Source of the DNA: Acidobacteria bacterium AH-259-G07
GTDB taxonomy: Bacteria; Acidobacteriota; UBA6911; RPQK01; JADFOI01
Direction: 5' to 3'
NCBI GenBank assembly: GCA_027717925.1
Contig: JALLON010000062.1
Location: 1 to 11,552, forward strand
DNA length: 11,552 nt
Shown: positions 1 through 6,510 of the stretch, in pieces
Numbering within the stretch: position 1 is the first letter of the stretch
Layout of the letters: the number at the start of each line of letters is the position of its first letter
Notes under the pieces: model-generated
The model's input: the letters and a program-made list of their open reading frames with translations, nothing else
Database searches by the model: none
Told to the model about the DNA's origin: nothing
Translations under genes and position numbers: made by a program

Positions 1-395
1 TTGCCGAAAATACGCGTCGAAAGCGCGGTACAGACAAGGACCATGAACATATTCAAGCTGGTTTGGTTAATCGACCGAAGTCGTCAAAGCGTATGAAACT
101 GTGCTGGTAACCAGTGGGTTGTCCCAGCACTGCCAGTCTGTGGCCATAAGCCGGCCCCCAAAAATCTCTAAAGGATCAGGATTCTAATCTTGTAAAAAAT
201 AAGGCCTGGTTCTCAAATCTGGCATTCACAAAATAACCCAATCCTGGTGTCTTGGATGCGGAATCAGCAGAAGACAAGAAAGATTCTCAGGAAAGCCAGT
301 CGTTAAGCTCAATGAGGTTGTAAACCAAACTATCATCCAGAGAACTACTCGAAGAGAGCCAATTCTTACTAAGGTAGGTTGTACAGCACCTTCTT
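1..395. other. Left-edge stretch without a convincing gene
   Basis: No confident gene is visible. The plus frame beginning at base 3 is open from the window edge to a TAA at 108-110 and would encode a basic 35-residue tail rich in Arg and Lys. It could be the end of a gene that starts outside the window, but I do not recognise it. Just after it, GTGCTGG (101-107) and CCAGCAC (124-130) form an inverted repeat without a T-tract. The rest is AT-rich and has no ribosome-binding site followed by a sustained reading frame. Confidence 0.3.
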
Positions 396-451
396 ATTGC
401 TCGCTTCGCTCGCAATGTGCTGCCTTCGTCGCTGGCGCTCCTCCGGCAGCA
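396..451. repeat. GC-rich palindromic cluster
   Basis: This GC-rich patch in AT-rich DNA contains ATTGC/GCAAT (396-400/412-416) around GCTCGC-type sequence and TGCTGCC/GGCAGCA (418-424/445-451). The core GCGAGCGAAGCG seen on the minus strand here recurs on the plus strand at 508-518. Such REP-like stem-loops are common at 3' ends of transcripts. Short reading frames across it (287-487 minus, 379-582 plus) are best explained as by-products of the repeats. Confidence 0.45.
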
Positions 452-492
452 TATATTTTTTTCAAGATTCCTCTCCTGAACCAGCAAAAACT

Positions 493-541
493 AAAAAAAA
501 TAAAGGGCGAGCGAAGCGCCTTTTATGCCCCAAAGGGGCAT
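493..541 (-). terminator. Intrinsic terminator after the RepA-like gene
   Basis: Read on the minus strand, a hairpin ATGCCCC-TTT-GGGGCAT (541-525) is followed at once by a second stem, AAAAGGCG/CGCCCTTT with a 7-nt loop (524-502). An A then leads into eight consecutive T residues (complement of 493-500). This is a textbook rho-independent terminator for leftward transcription, about 150 bp beyond the stop of the RepA-like ATPase. In the plus direction the second stem (502-509/517-524, one G-T pair) ends in TTTT, so it may act both ways. Confidence 0.7.
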
Positions 542-586
542 CAGGTCTAAATCTTTTTTCTCTCTGTAATTTTCTAACTTAGATTT

Positions 587-654
587 GGGGGGGATACAAA
601 GGGGGGGTTCGCTTAGTGTTTTTATATATAAGGTAAGCGAATCATGTAAGCGAA
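587..654. repeat. Twin G7 tracts and TAAGCGAA repeats
   Basis: Two runs of exactly seven G (587-593 and 601-607) are separated by ATACAAA. Directly after them, TTCGCTTA (608-615) is followed by two inverted copies, TAAGCGAA at 634-641 and 647-654, spaced 13 bp. The DNA between is AT-rich with TATATA. The sites lie just downstream of the RepA-like gene. They could be protein-binding sites, a hairpin, or remnants of an origin; the sequence alone does not decide. Confidence 0.5.
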
Positions 655-687
655 TTCAATGCTCTATTCCCTGGATTGACTCTCTGA

Positions 688-1653
688 TCATTTTTTCTTC
701 CATTCTGCCTTTCTGGTACTACCTCGTTTCGATACTTTCCCCTCTTTGCACAAATTTGAAAGGTGACCACGCACGGTTGAGTTACCCAGGCCGGTCCTCT
801 TTGCAATGTGTGCTGTGCTTTGCCAGGTGCTGCCAAGCACACTCAGGATCTTCTTGCGATTCTTTTCTCCCTGCTTTTTTCTCTCTGAGATTACGGTCAC
901 TACGTCATCGACAAAGGTGAATTTTGGCTTCCGTGAATTCCTTTGTGAAACATCAATGAAAAAGTCTTGGTCATCGATGTCCTTGCCTGAGGCTGAGAGT
1001 CGGAGTCTTTCCTTGGTATTCGCCCGAGAGAGCCCCAGGGTGAAATCGGCTGCTCCGAACTTGGCCAAACTCCCCTTGATATCCAAGGGACTTTGGGCTC
1101 TTCCCCTCTTGCCATCTGCTAACGGTTTTCTCGTGTGATCGAGTGCCAGGATTGCCAGTTTCAAGTCTCGGTTCAGCTTTTCGACCACATTCATGAGTTC
1201 CCCCATGTCCTTGGCTGAGTTTTCATCCAGTCCTGGGTACATTCGGTTTAGAGCATCGAGGACAAGAAGTTCAATGCCGTTGTCCTTCGTCTTCTTGGCT
1301 AGCCAGTCGATGTGATCTTGATCAGTGAGATCCAAACTGGGTCGGGCGACAAATTTGACAATGCCCGTTGGTAGTGGGTTGTAGCTGTAGCTATCATTGA
1401 TTTCGATTAGTCTCTCCTTCAACCGCCAAGGCGGATCTTCACGGCTCAAATAAAGAATTTTCACTCGAGAAGTCTTGAACTGCCCTAGCCAAGGACGCCC
1501 ATGGGCAACGTGGACGAATAGATCACAAACCAGAAGGCTCTTACCAACTTTTGGAAGGCCATAAAGTACACCGATACACTCGGAAGGGATCAGACGATCA
1601 ACGATATATTGAGGACGTGGGAAATTTAGCTTCGGAAGATCTCCTATGTCCCC
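688..1653 (-). CDS. RepA/RecA-like AAA ATPase, normal start missing
   Basis: This is a RecA-fold ATPase of the RepA helicase-like (AAA_25) type, common in plasmids, phages and islands, where it serves replication initiation or DNA unwinding. Numbering from the first codon after the upstream in-frame stop, Walker A is GLPKVGKS (residues 32-39), Walker B is LLVLD (ending near 133), and an ALDHTRKP motif sits at about 171-178. A basic C-terminal winged-helix region (about 265-321) would bind DNA. The only GTG start (1464) lies after Walker A and would give a dead protein. Between the in-frame TGA (1654-1656) and Walker A there is no ATG, GTG or TTG. The 5' end overlaps the preceding PIN-like gene by 56 nt in another frame, so the gene is probably start-truncated, or expressed only by frameshifting or re-initiation. 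A strong terminator follows. Confidence 0.75.
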   Translation of the reverse strand, partial: GDIGDLPKLNFPRPQYIVDRLIPSECIGVLYGLPKVGKSLLVCDLFVHVAHGRPWLGQFKTSRVKILYLSREDPPWRLKERLIEINDSYSYNPLPTGIVKFVARPSLDLTDQDHIDWLAKKTKDNGIELLVLDALNRMYPGLDENSAKDMGELMNVVEKLNRDLKLAILALDHTRKPLADGKRGRAQSPLDIKGSLAKFGAADFTLGLSRANTKERLRLSASGKDIDDQDFFIDVSQRNSRKPKFTFVDDVVTVISERKKQGEKNRKKILSVLGSTWQSTAHIAKRTGLGNSTVRGHLSNLCKEGKVSKRGSTRKAEWKKK

Positions 1654-2401
1654 TCAGGGCAAACCAGAAGATGAAAAACGTACGAAGGCAGATATATGTA
1701 TAAGGTGCAAAGTCTACTAACGACGGGTTCCTTGCCGAGTCCCATCTGTCCAAAACCCTTTGTCGAAAATCTGCGTCTCCCTCCAACTCGGTCAGCATCA
1801 GTTCTAAAAGTGATGTTTGGTTCGCCTTATCCCCGTGGGATAGGAACTGATCCAAGATCATCCTCAACCGCTGTACTGAATCGAATGTCAGGCTAAAACC
1901 AGTGCTTGCAAAAGTTTCCAAAAATTTCTTTCTGAATGACTGTAGATCGACCGAGCTTTTCGCCTGTTTTTTCCAGTCTAGAGCCAATTGCATATCCTGG
2001 GTCGAGATCAGCCCTGATCTCCAATCATCGATCGCCTTTAGTGTCGGATGCAGTTCCTCCCCGTATTCCAGATGACCATCGGTTGAGACGCTGAGGCGCG
2101 CATTGGTTGGTACCTGTCCCATTGGGATCTTGTCGCCAAGCATATCTCCCCGGCAAAGAGTTCTCCAATCATGACACGGAATCGGATTCAAGGCTCTCAG
2201 CTTCGAGAACAGTCCGGCAACAATACCGTTTCCGTTCTTCTTACGCAGGTCAGCGAGAATTTCCGCAATGAGCACGGGCGGAAGATTCACAAAGAAATGA
2301 CGCTCCAGCGTCATCAGCTCGTCTGAAGAGAGCGACTGCAAGGTCGACTTGTCAAGGAGGATGACTCGTTTTCTCATTGAAAAGGAAGATGACGCGGACA
2401 T
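1598..2401 (-). CDS. Putative PIN-like protein, C-terminus probably replaced
   Basis: The 267-aa frame starts at ATG 2401; an alternative ATG at 2376 would begin just before the first strand. The N-terminus (residues 11-54) reads RKRVILLDKSTLQSL, then NLPPVLIAEILADL. It has a strand ending in an acidic residue (Asp17), then Glu47 and Asp51, as in PIN-like nucleases. From memory it resembles a widespread uncharacterised family whose members continue past the FAPY...CLR segment (near residue 230) with a further conserved domain. Here the tail turns into Arg/Ser-rich sequence that is simply the RepA gene read in another frame. I infer that a deletion fused the two genes near 1650. GGAGGGG lies about 18 nt before the start, too far to be a good ribosome site. 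Function is unknown. Confidence 0.6.
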   Translation of the reverse strand: MSASSSFSMRKRVILLDKSTLQSLSSDELMTLERHFFVNLPPVLIAEILADLRKKNGNGIVAGLFSKLRALNPIPCHDWRTLCRGDMLGDKIPMGQVPTNARLSVSTDGHLEYGEELHPTLKAIDDWRSGLISTQDMQLALDWKKQAKSSVDLQSFRKKFLETFASTGFSLTFDSVQRLRMILDQFLSHGDKANQTSLLELMLTELEGDADFRQRVLDRWDSARNPSLVDFAPYTYICLRTFFIFWFALRGHRRSSEAKFPTSSIYR

Positions 2402-2587
2402 CGATAAGTTTCAGATGAGCCCCTCCAGATCAGCTCCGAGCTCCAGTCTTGATCACTGTTGCACGCTCGGTAATTGTTCTTGTTGCAAACACGCGGCGCC
2501 TGCATTCACAAACAGACCTCGCCTGTCCGTAATTGGTGGATCAGTGGCGGCACTCAGTTTGCCATCGAATTGAGGAAGGTATCCCAA

Positions 2588-2827
2588 CTAATTCTCCACT
2601 CCATATCTGCTAAAAAGATCAGCAATCGAAAGATCGAGCCCTTTTGCAATCTTCTCAATATTTATTAGGGAAAGGTTTCGAGTTCCCCTTTCAATATCGG
2701 CCACGTAGGTTCGGTGTAGATCTGACTGTTCAGCCAGCTTTTCCTGTGAAAGTCCAAGTTCCAAGCGGCGTTTTTTGACCGCAAGGCCGAAGCGTATGCG
2801 AATGTCCTGCCTGGCCTTGCGCGCCAT
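2588..2827 (-). CDS. XRE-family helix-turn-helix regulator
   Basis: The 79-aa protein is one HTH_3 domain. The helix-turn-helix lies at about residues 28-48 (SQEKLAEQSDLHRTYVADIE), followed by the usual RGTRNLSL and IEKIAKGLDLS helices and a short end. Length and layout match lone XRE regulators of islands and restriction-modification controller (C) proteins. It would bind DNA as a dimer. It is first in a minus-strand line with the PIN-like and RepA-like genes, 186 bp from the next gene, so it may regulate them. No Shine-Dalgarno site is evident before ATG 2827, and the 62 bp to the divergent zinc-finger gene must hold both control regions. No restriction or methylase gene is adjacent, so a C-protein role is only a possibility. 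Confidence 0.9.
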   Translation of the reverse strand: MARKARQDIRIRFGLAVKKRRLELGLSQEKLAEQSDLHRTYVADIERGTRNLSLINIEKIAKGLDLSIADLFSRYGVEN

Positions 2828-2889
2828 CGGCTACAAGTACTGGTTTTGTCGACGATGCGTCTACATGCGATAAGTGACAATCTTTTCTT

Positions 2890-3174
2890 GTGGTAACTGG
2901 CGGGAACACGTATCCTTATCTCAAGGTCAGAGCCGATGTCTCCAAAATCCCAAACTGCAAAAAGGGGCTCCAGCGAAATGTCCGCGGTAGTAGAAAGAGA
3001 AAGTGCCTACGATGCAGAAAAAGGGAAATGGCAACACGTGGGTTGTGTAAATCGTGCTATGCACAAGTGTTCCGTTATGTAAAAAGAGGAATAGTTACTT
3101 GGAAGGAATTAGAGAAGAGGGGTAAATCATTACCAAAGGTGGTAAATGATTTAAAGAAATGGTTGGAGAAATAA
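2890..3174 (+). CDS. Small basic zinc-finger protein
   Basis: The 94-aa frame has a Cys pattern CLRC...GLCKSC (Cys39, 42, 53, 56; CxxC-x10-CxxC), a treble-clef or zinc-ribbon style finger of the GLCxxCY type often seen in phage and island proteins. The flanks are strongly basic (GSRKRKC, CRKRE), so nucleic-acid binding is likely. The frame opens with GTG at 2890 but has no ribosome site there, so the true start may be further in; the finger is retained in any case. The stop is 12 nt before the next start, which implies an operon. Base composition is visibly more AT-rich than in the minus-strand genes to the left. No specific function can be assigned. Confidence 0.55.
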   Translation: MVTGGNTYPYLKVRADVSKIPNCKKGLQRNVRGSRKRKCLRCRKREMATRGLCKSCYAQVFRYVKRGIVTWKELEKRGKSLPKVVNDLKKWLEK

Positions 3175-3186
3175 AGGGGGAAGAAC

Positions 3187-3753
3187 ATGAAAAAGATTTT
3201 ACTATTGTCATTGCTTTTTTGTTCTTTAAATGCCTTTGGAGGGGCGCAACAAAATTGGTCTAAAGTGAAGATCTATTTGGATGTCAAGCAAGGGAAAGAA
3301 ACGTCTACTTCTTTATTTGGTGATCGCCGCTACGAGTCCTCTATATATCCTTCCACCGACAAACTTGTGGAAATGTTGCGGGAACGGGGATGGGAGGAAA
3401 GCCTTGAAATTGAAGTATTCATGAAGGAAAAAGGTGTGGACTTTTCAGTAATACTTGACTTTGAAGGCTGGGTTATTGCCAATCCCAATACAGGAGCTAT
3501 GCTTGACAGCAAAGAGAAAGCTATATTATTCGACAATGTAATTAAGGACATTGTACTTTCACTTAGGCACTTGGTAGATCTCAAGCGTTGGAGAGAAGAT
3601 CAAATAGGATCAAAGAGTGTCGATATGGAGTTGCTAAAAAAGAAATTAGAGTTGTTGGATAGAGAATTTTTAGAATTAATTAGGCAGGCTATTGAAATAA
3701 GTGCTGACGAGACCAAGGGGTTGATAGAGAATATTATCAACGCTAAGAAATGA
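3187..3753 (+). CDS. Secreted or periplasmic protein of unknown function
   Basis: A strong Shine-Dalgarno run (AGGGGG, 3175-3180) precedes ATG 3187. The 188-aa product begins with a classical Sec signal peptide: MKK, a hydrophobic core LLLSLLFCSL, then NAFGGAQ with cleavage likely near residue 18-20. Cys12 is not in a proper lipobox. The mature part has mixed alpha/beta character, with LVEMLRERGWEESLEIEVFM and FEGWVIANPN segments, and ends in a charged amphipathic helix (about residues 145-188) that may form a coiled coil. There are no Cys pairs and no catalytic motif that I recognise. It is AT-rich and follows the zinc-finger gene by 12 nt, probably in one transcript. The real homology is unknown. 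Confidence 0.75.
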   Translation: MKKILLLSLLFCSLNAFGGAQQNWSKVKIYLDVKQGKETSTSLFGDRRYESSIYPSTDKLVEMLRERGWEESLEIEVFMKEKGVDFSVILDFEGWVIANPNTGAMLDSKEKAILFDNVIKDIVLSLRHLVDLKRWREDQIGSKSVDMELLKKKLELLDREFLELIRQAIEISADETKGLIENIINAKK

Positions 3754-3786
3754 GCTTAATCAAAACTTTTAGGGAGCACTTGTTAA

Positions 3787-3984
3787 TTGCGGATGGGCTT
3801 TCACGGCGACACAGCATACATGCCAAATCGAGTAACGGGAGGAGTTCTTCCGGGTCTATCGATCGTGCGCGGTGTTTATCAGTTACATGAGTCAGTGCAG
3901 ACCGTTCAATCCATTGAGGCAGCAAGAGCGAGGGAGTCTTTACCGGAAGAGCCACCTGACAGACCTGCGGAAAAGAAGAAGTGA
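3787..3984 (+). CDS. Small 65-aa protein translationally coupled to the next gene
   Basis: The reading frame uses TTG 3787 (AGGGAG at 3771-3776, spacing 10) or ATG 3793. Its TGA overlaps the next gene's GTG start (GTGA, 3981-3984). This is a hallmark of translational coupling and the main reason to accept such a short frame. The protein has a Gly-rich N-terminal half (GFHGDTAYMPNRVTGG), a short heptad-like middle (VYQLHESVQTVQSIEAARA) and a charged, Pro-rich tail (EEPPDRPAEKKK). No signal peptide or membrane span is visible, and I do not recognise a family. It starts 33 nt after the secreted-protein gene. Confidence 0.5.
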   Translation: MRMGFHGDTAYMPNRVTGGVLPGLSIVRGVYQLHESVQTVQSIEAARARESLPEEPPDRPAEKKK

Positions 3985-4463
3985 AATCCACCTACTGTAG
4001 TAACTGCAAACAGAAGACTGGCTTTAAACGGCACATCGGGGTTGGTACGTTGCTCGGGAGCGTTGTAACCCTTGGAGTTTCTCTCTTGGCAATTCCAGAT
4101 TATCCTCTGCGTTGCATTAAGTGTGGACTTAGCTCGGAAGAGTCTACTTCGGCAGCAAAGCAAGGGAAGAGTACGTTTAAGAAAGAGGCATCAACACCTA
4201 TCGAATTAGAAGAGTTGATTGGCCCCTTTCTGACTGGTTTTTTGTGCATGCTAATTTTTGACATAGGACTGGTTCTTCTATTATTGGGTATTTATTACCC
4301 TGTGCACCGTCCCTTTGCTCTTAGCACTATTGGGGTACTTACCATCTCTCTGGCAGTACTGTTGGTTAAAGTGGGATTAAAGTCTTGGCACGTGTTTGAA
4401 TTTGTTATAGCTCCTGCCATTCTTAATGCTGTATTGGTTTATTACTTCTGGTCCCGCCCCTAG
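3981..4463 (+). CDS. Zinc-ribbon membrane protein
   Basis: The 160-aa protein has two CxxC knuckles (Cys6/9 and Cys45/48) bracketing a hydrophobic stretch: YCSNCKQKTGFKRHIGVGT, then LLAIPDYPLRCIKCG. This split zinc ribbon around a membrane-associated segment recurs in small bacterial membrane proteins and recalls LITAF-type domains. After a polar linker (50-78) come three further hydrophobic spans (about 82-107, 113-131 and 137-157), giving an inner-membrane protein. Start GTG 3981 overlaps the preceding TGA, so translation is probably coupled to the 65-aa gene. Function is unknown; the set of secreted, small and membrane proteins suggests an envelope-related unit. Confidence 0.75.
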   Translation: MKSTYCSNCKQKTGFKRHIGVGTLLGSVVTLGVSLLAIPDYPLRCIKCGLSSEESTSAAKQGKSTFKKEASTPIELEELIGPFLTGFLCMLIFDIGLVLLLLGIYYPVHRPFALSTIGVLTISLAVLLVKVGLKSWHVFEFVIAPAILNAVLVYYFWSRP

Positions 4464-4677
4464 CAGCGGCTGTGATTCTTAAAATACCCTTCGTATTTTG
4501 AATAATCTGGTCAGGGTGCCCGTTTAATGGAGTACGGAATAGCATGAGGTCGGTCCTCATGGTCTGATCGACCAACAGGGCCATGGTTGGGGCCTGTTGT
4601 TGGCACACGGCCGACCTCGGCTTATCTAACTCTGTTTGCAGAGGGTTTGATCAGGGAGGCTGGCCTTACTAGTTTTG
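4464..4677. other. Structured intergenic stretch with nested hairpins
   Basis: No gene is visible. AAAATAC/GTATTTT (4481-4487/4493-4499) is a small hairpin just after the membrane-protein stop and may act as a weak terminator. Next is a nested structure. The outer stem is GAGGTCGG (4546-4553) with CCGACCTC (4611-4618), and the inner stem is CAACAGG (4573-4579) with CCTGTTG (4593-4599). A competing hairpin, ATGAGG/CCTCAT (4544-4549/4555-4560), excludes the outer stem. A further CTCTG/CAGAG hairpin lies at 4630-4643. A small RNA, an att remnant or a terminator array are all possible. Confidence 0.45.
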
Positions 4678-4679
4678 GG

Positions 4680-4780
4680 TGCGTATAGGGTGCAAAAAGT
4701 ACGCGTTTCGTGCGGGTTTATGCGGGACTGTGCGCGCTGTAAGTCCCATAAAATCAATGATTGCAGCATTTAGAAAACAA
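4680..4780 (+). repeat. Phased TGCG array, copy R1
   Basis: Six TGCG-like units begin at 4680, 4691, 4700, 4711, 4721 and 4731, that is, about one per helical turn. A conserved tail follows, with TGTAAGTCC and then ATCAATGATTGCA. The same arrangement is found in R2 (9751-9850). Unlike R2, R1 is not followed by a tRNA fragment: at the equivalent place it reads CAACTGGGTG. I infer a diverged or orphaned recombinase arm-site region. No gene lies between here and 4881. Confidence 0.75.
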
Positions 4781-4881
4781 CTGGGTGTTAAATATTTCAG
4801 TACACAAATGCGATGTCAGTGCAGGGTGGTTTCGACCTTTAAGCATTAGTTGATGCTATGGCTATTCGCGTAACGCCCACA

Positions 4882-5509
4882 TTAGGCGCTCTCCAAGGGT
4901 TCTGCACCCGGCTGACGCCAGATTTCCTGGAAATCCTTGAAGCAGATCTGAAGCTGGATTTCTGCATCGTTAAGGTCAAAATGCTCTTTTTCTAAGTCTA
5001 GGACATTCAGCAATAAGTTATGGGCCAGCATCAGTGTGCTATCGGCCTCTTCGTGTTGGGCTCCATCTTGGAATTTTACGTCCTCTCCTATTACTATTTT
5101 CCTCTTGTGCAGACGCACAGTACAGCCGGTTCTATTATGTCGCGACTCGAAGGCGTACCGCTAGATACCTTCACCGTAACCCCGAAGAAACTGATAACTT
5201 TCTCAGCTATCATTGGATAACGGTACGTTCGTACATTCCACGCAACAGCTTCAGGCCTCCAATACCGTACCCGTTACTGCAGAGCAATAGGATTTCCATG
5301 AAGTCCTCACAGCAGACCCTTCCTAGATAAAACACCACTTTGTCCACCGGCTCCGGACCGCTCAGTTCCCTTATGAAAATCTTATCAAGCGTGGAACCCA
5401 GGTGGTGAAAACGCTCGAAGAATAACCCGTGGCGTTCCTTGAATCTATTCCACTCCTCCTGGAATCCGAAACTCTCAACTTCTTTGAGGATAGAGTTCTC
5501 TTTGGCCAT
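4882..5509 (-). pseudogene. DUF5677-family gene, disrupted by micro-inversion, frameshift and deletion
   Basis: Translation begins at ATG 5509, with GGAAGGG six bases upstream. The first about 99 codons match the family core as I know it: VVFYLGRVCCEDFMEILLL, then NGYGIGGLKLLRGMYERTV. The frame then hits stops near 5205-5210. The expected continuation (ARYLHRNPEETDNFLSYHWI) is present but encoded on the opposite strand. The C-terminal part is found again on the minus strand at about 5090-4882 (EEADSTLMLAHNLLLNVLDL, then DFQEIW) in a shifted frame. A middle block normally lying between these parts appears to be missing. The gene follows the DUF3800 gene in the same direction with a 33-nt gap, so the two were probably co-transcribed. 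DUF5677 proteins are uncharacterised island-borne proteins. Confidence 0.85.
5154..5227. repeat. 60-bp inverted segment between 7-bp inverted repeats
   Basis: CGTACCG (5154-5160) and CGGTACG (5221-5227) are perfect inverted repeats bounding exactly 60 bp. Reading the enclosed segment on the plus strand gives ARYLHRNPEETDNFLSYHWI, which fits the DUF5677 gene that lies on the minus strand. Flipping the segment restores an open frame through MYERT-ARYLH. The inversion is therefore deduced from protein sense, not from symmetry alone. Confidence 0.8.
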
Positions 5510-5542
5510 CTTCGTCCCTTCCAATGATCTACAGAAGTCTAC

Positions 5543-6352
5543 TTACCGATGTGACTGCTTCTCTCGAAGTGACCTCCTCACCTCTGTTGGCAACCTACCC
5601 AGAATAGTATCAAAGGCTTCCTTGTTGAATGACGTCAATCGGTCACCCTTTACTGAAAGGGAGTGGAGTATTTCTTCTTGCTCTGAGTTGAATTTACCGG
5701 TGCGATACCGATACCAGAGGTATGCAGACAAGTCGGCTAGCTGTAGCCCTGCCGCCTCGTGCCTCTCTGCAAACACAATGAGGTCCATCTTTTTGCTCAT
5801 TTCATCATCGAGTACTAAGTACGATTCCCTGTAGGTTTCAATTGCACGTTTCATGTACTGTTTTTGCTGGTCAAATGCTATTCCCACTTTTTGTCCACTC
5901 GGGGTCCAGTTGATAGACTCCACTAGGCAAGACTGGAAAGGTAGAAAATAGGGCTTGCTGGGAGCTCCGGATGATACCCATTTGTTGCCATCCCCGGTTA
6001 GTCCGCCTGTGATGAATTTGCGCTCTTTTTCTGTGAGAGAGTTGAAGTCTTCAATGTTTACAGCACCGCCTATCAAGTGGACCTTTTTGACGAGGACTAT
6101 GTTAACCAGATCCCGAATAAGCCTGAAACCTTGGTTGGGCGAGAGGTGCTTATACTGACCCGTTAACTTTCCTGTAGGCTTCCTTGTCCAAAACTCTTTC
6201 GCATGAAAGTCTTGGACATGATACGAAGCCAGGATTTGACTCCATTCTGTCTCTAAGCAACGCCATTGACCGTCTCCGCCAACATACCCACACACAATAC
6301 AAACTTGGGCATCTCCATGTATCCCGCTTTCATCTGCATAGGCTTCAAACAT
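5543..6352 (-). CDS. DUF3800 family protein
   Basis: The 269-aa protein shows the DUF3800 landmarks in order: YADESG at residues 5-10, FHAKEF at 49-54, IAFDQQ at 159-163 (Asp161) and LQLADLSAY at 203-211 (Asp207). Conserved acidic residues (Asp7, Glu8, Asp161, Asp207) are those expected of its RNase H/integrase-like fold, so a metal-dependent nuclease is plausible but unproven. Length is normal for the family and the frame is intact. Start ATG 6352 lacks a Shine-Dalgarno site but lies 9 nt after a good -10 box, which points to a nearly leaderless mRNA. It is followed by the broken DUF5677 gene in the same direction. DUF3800 genes are frequent in defence and mobile islands. Confidence 0.92.
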   Translation of the reverse strand: MFEAYADESGIHGDAQVCIVCGYVGGDGQWRCLETEWSQILASYHVQDFHAKEFWTRKPTGKLTGQYKHLSPNQGFRLIRDLVNIVLVKKVHLIGGAVNIEDFNSLTEKERKFITGGLTGDGNKWVSSGAPSKPYFLPFQSCLVESINWTPSGQKVGIAFDQQKQYMKRAIETYRESYLVLDDEMSKKMDLIVFAERHEAAGLQLADLSAYLWYRYRTGKFNSEQEEILHSLSVKGDRLTSFNKEAFDTILGRLPTEVRRSLREKQSHR

Positions 6353-6361
6353 CAGTATTCA

Positions 6362-6390
6362 ATTATCCTGTGTTGTACTTCGCCTTACAA
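6362..6390 (-). promoter_or_regulatory. Sigma70-type promoter for the DUF3800 gene
   Basis: On the minus strand, TTGTAA (-35; 6390-6385) and GATAAT (-10; 6367-6362) are separated by exactly 17 bp. Only nine bases separate the -10 box from ATG 6352, so the predicted start of transcription falls at or just before the start codon. This agrees with the absence of a ribosome-binding site. Confidence 0.55.
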
Positions 6391-6510
6391 ACCTTTTAAC
6401 CCGCGTCATAGTTATTGATACCCACTCGAACGCTCGCTATATTGGAACGGCCTTTGTCCTATCGACGTCCTCGGAAGTTGTTTGATACTTAGTGTTAGCT
6501 GATCCTAGCT

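Noticed and set aside
287..582. Short frames on both strands near the left end
   Set aside because: They run through the palindrome cluster and terminator. Composition is Cys/Arg/Ser-rich by repeat, and no start signal is present.
585..920. Plus-strand 111-aa frame
   Set aside because: It lies antisense to the RepA-like ATPase, which has clear Walker motifs, and starts between the G7 tracts without a ribosome site.
6394..6500. Second attC-like site (TTTTAAC to GTTAGCT) before the 504-aa gene
   Set aside because: The outer boxes violate the consensus and pair at only about four positions, and no inner boxes pair. This also weakens the integron idea.
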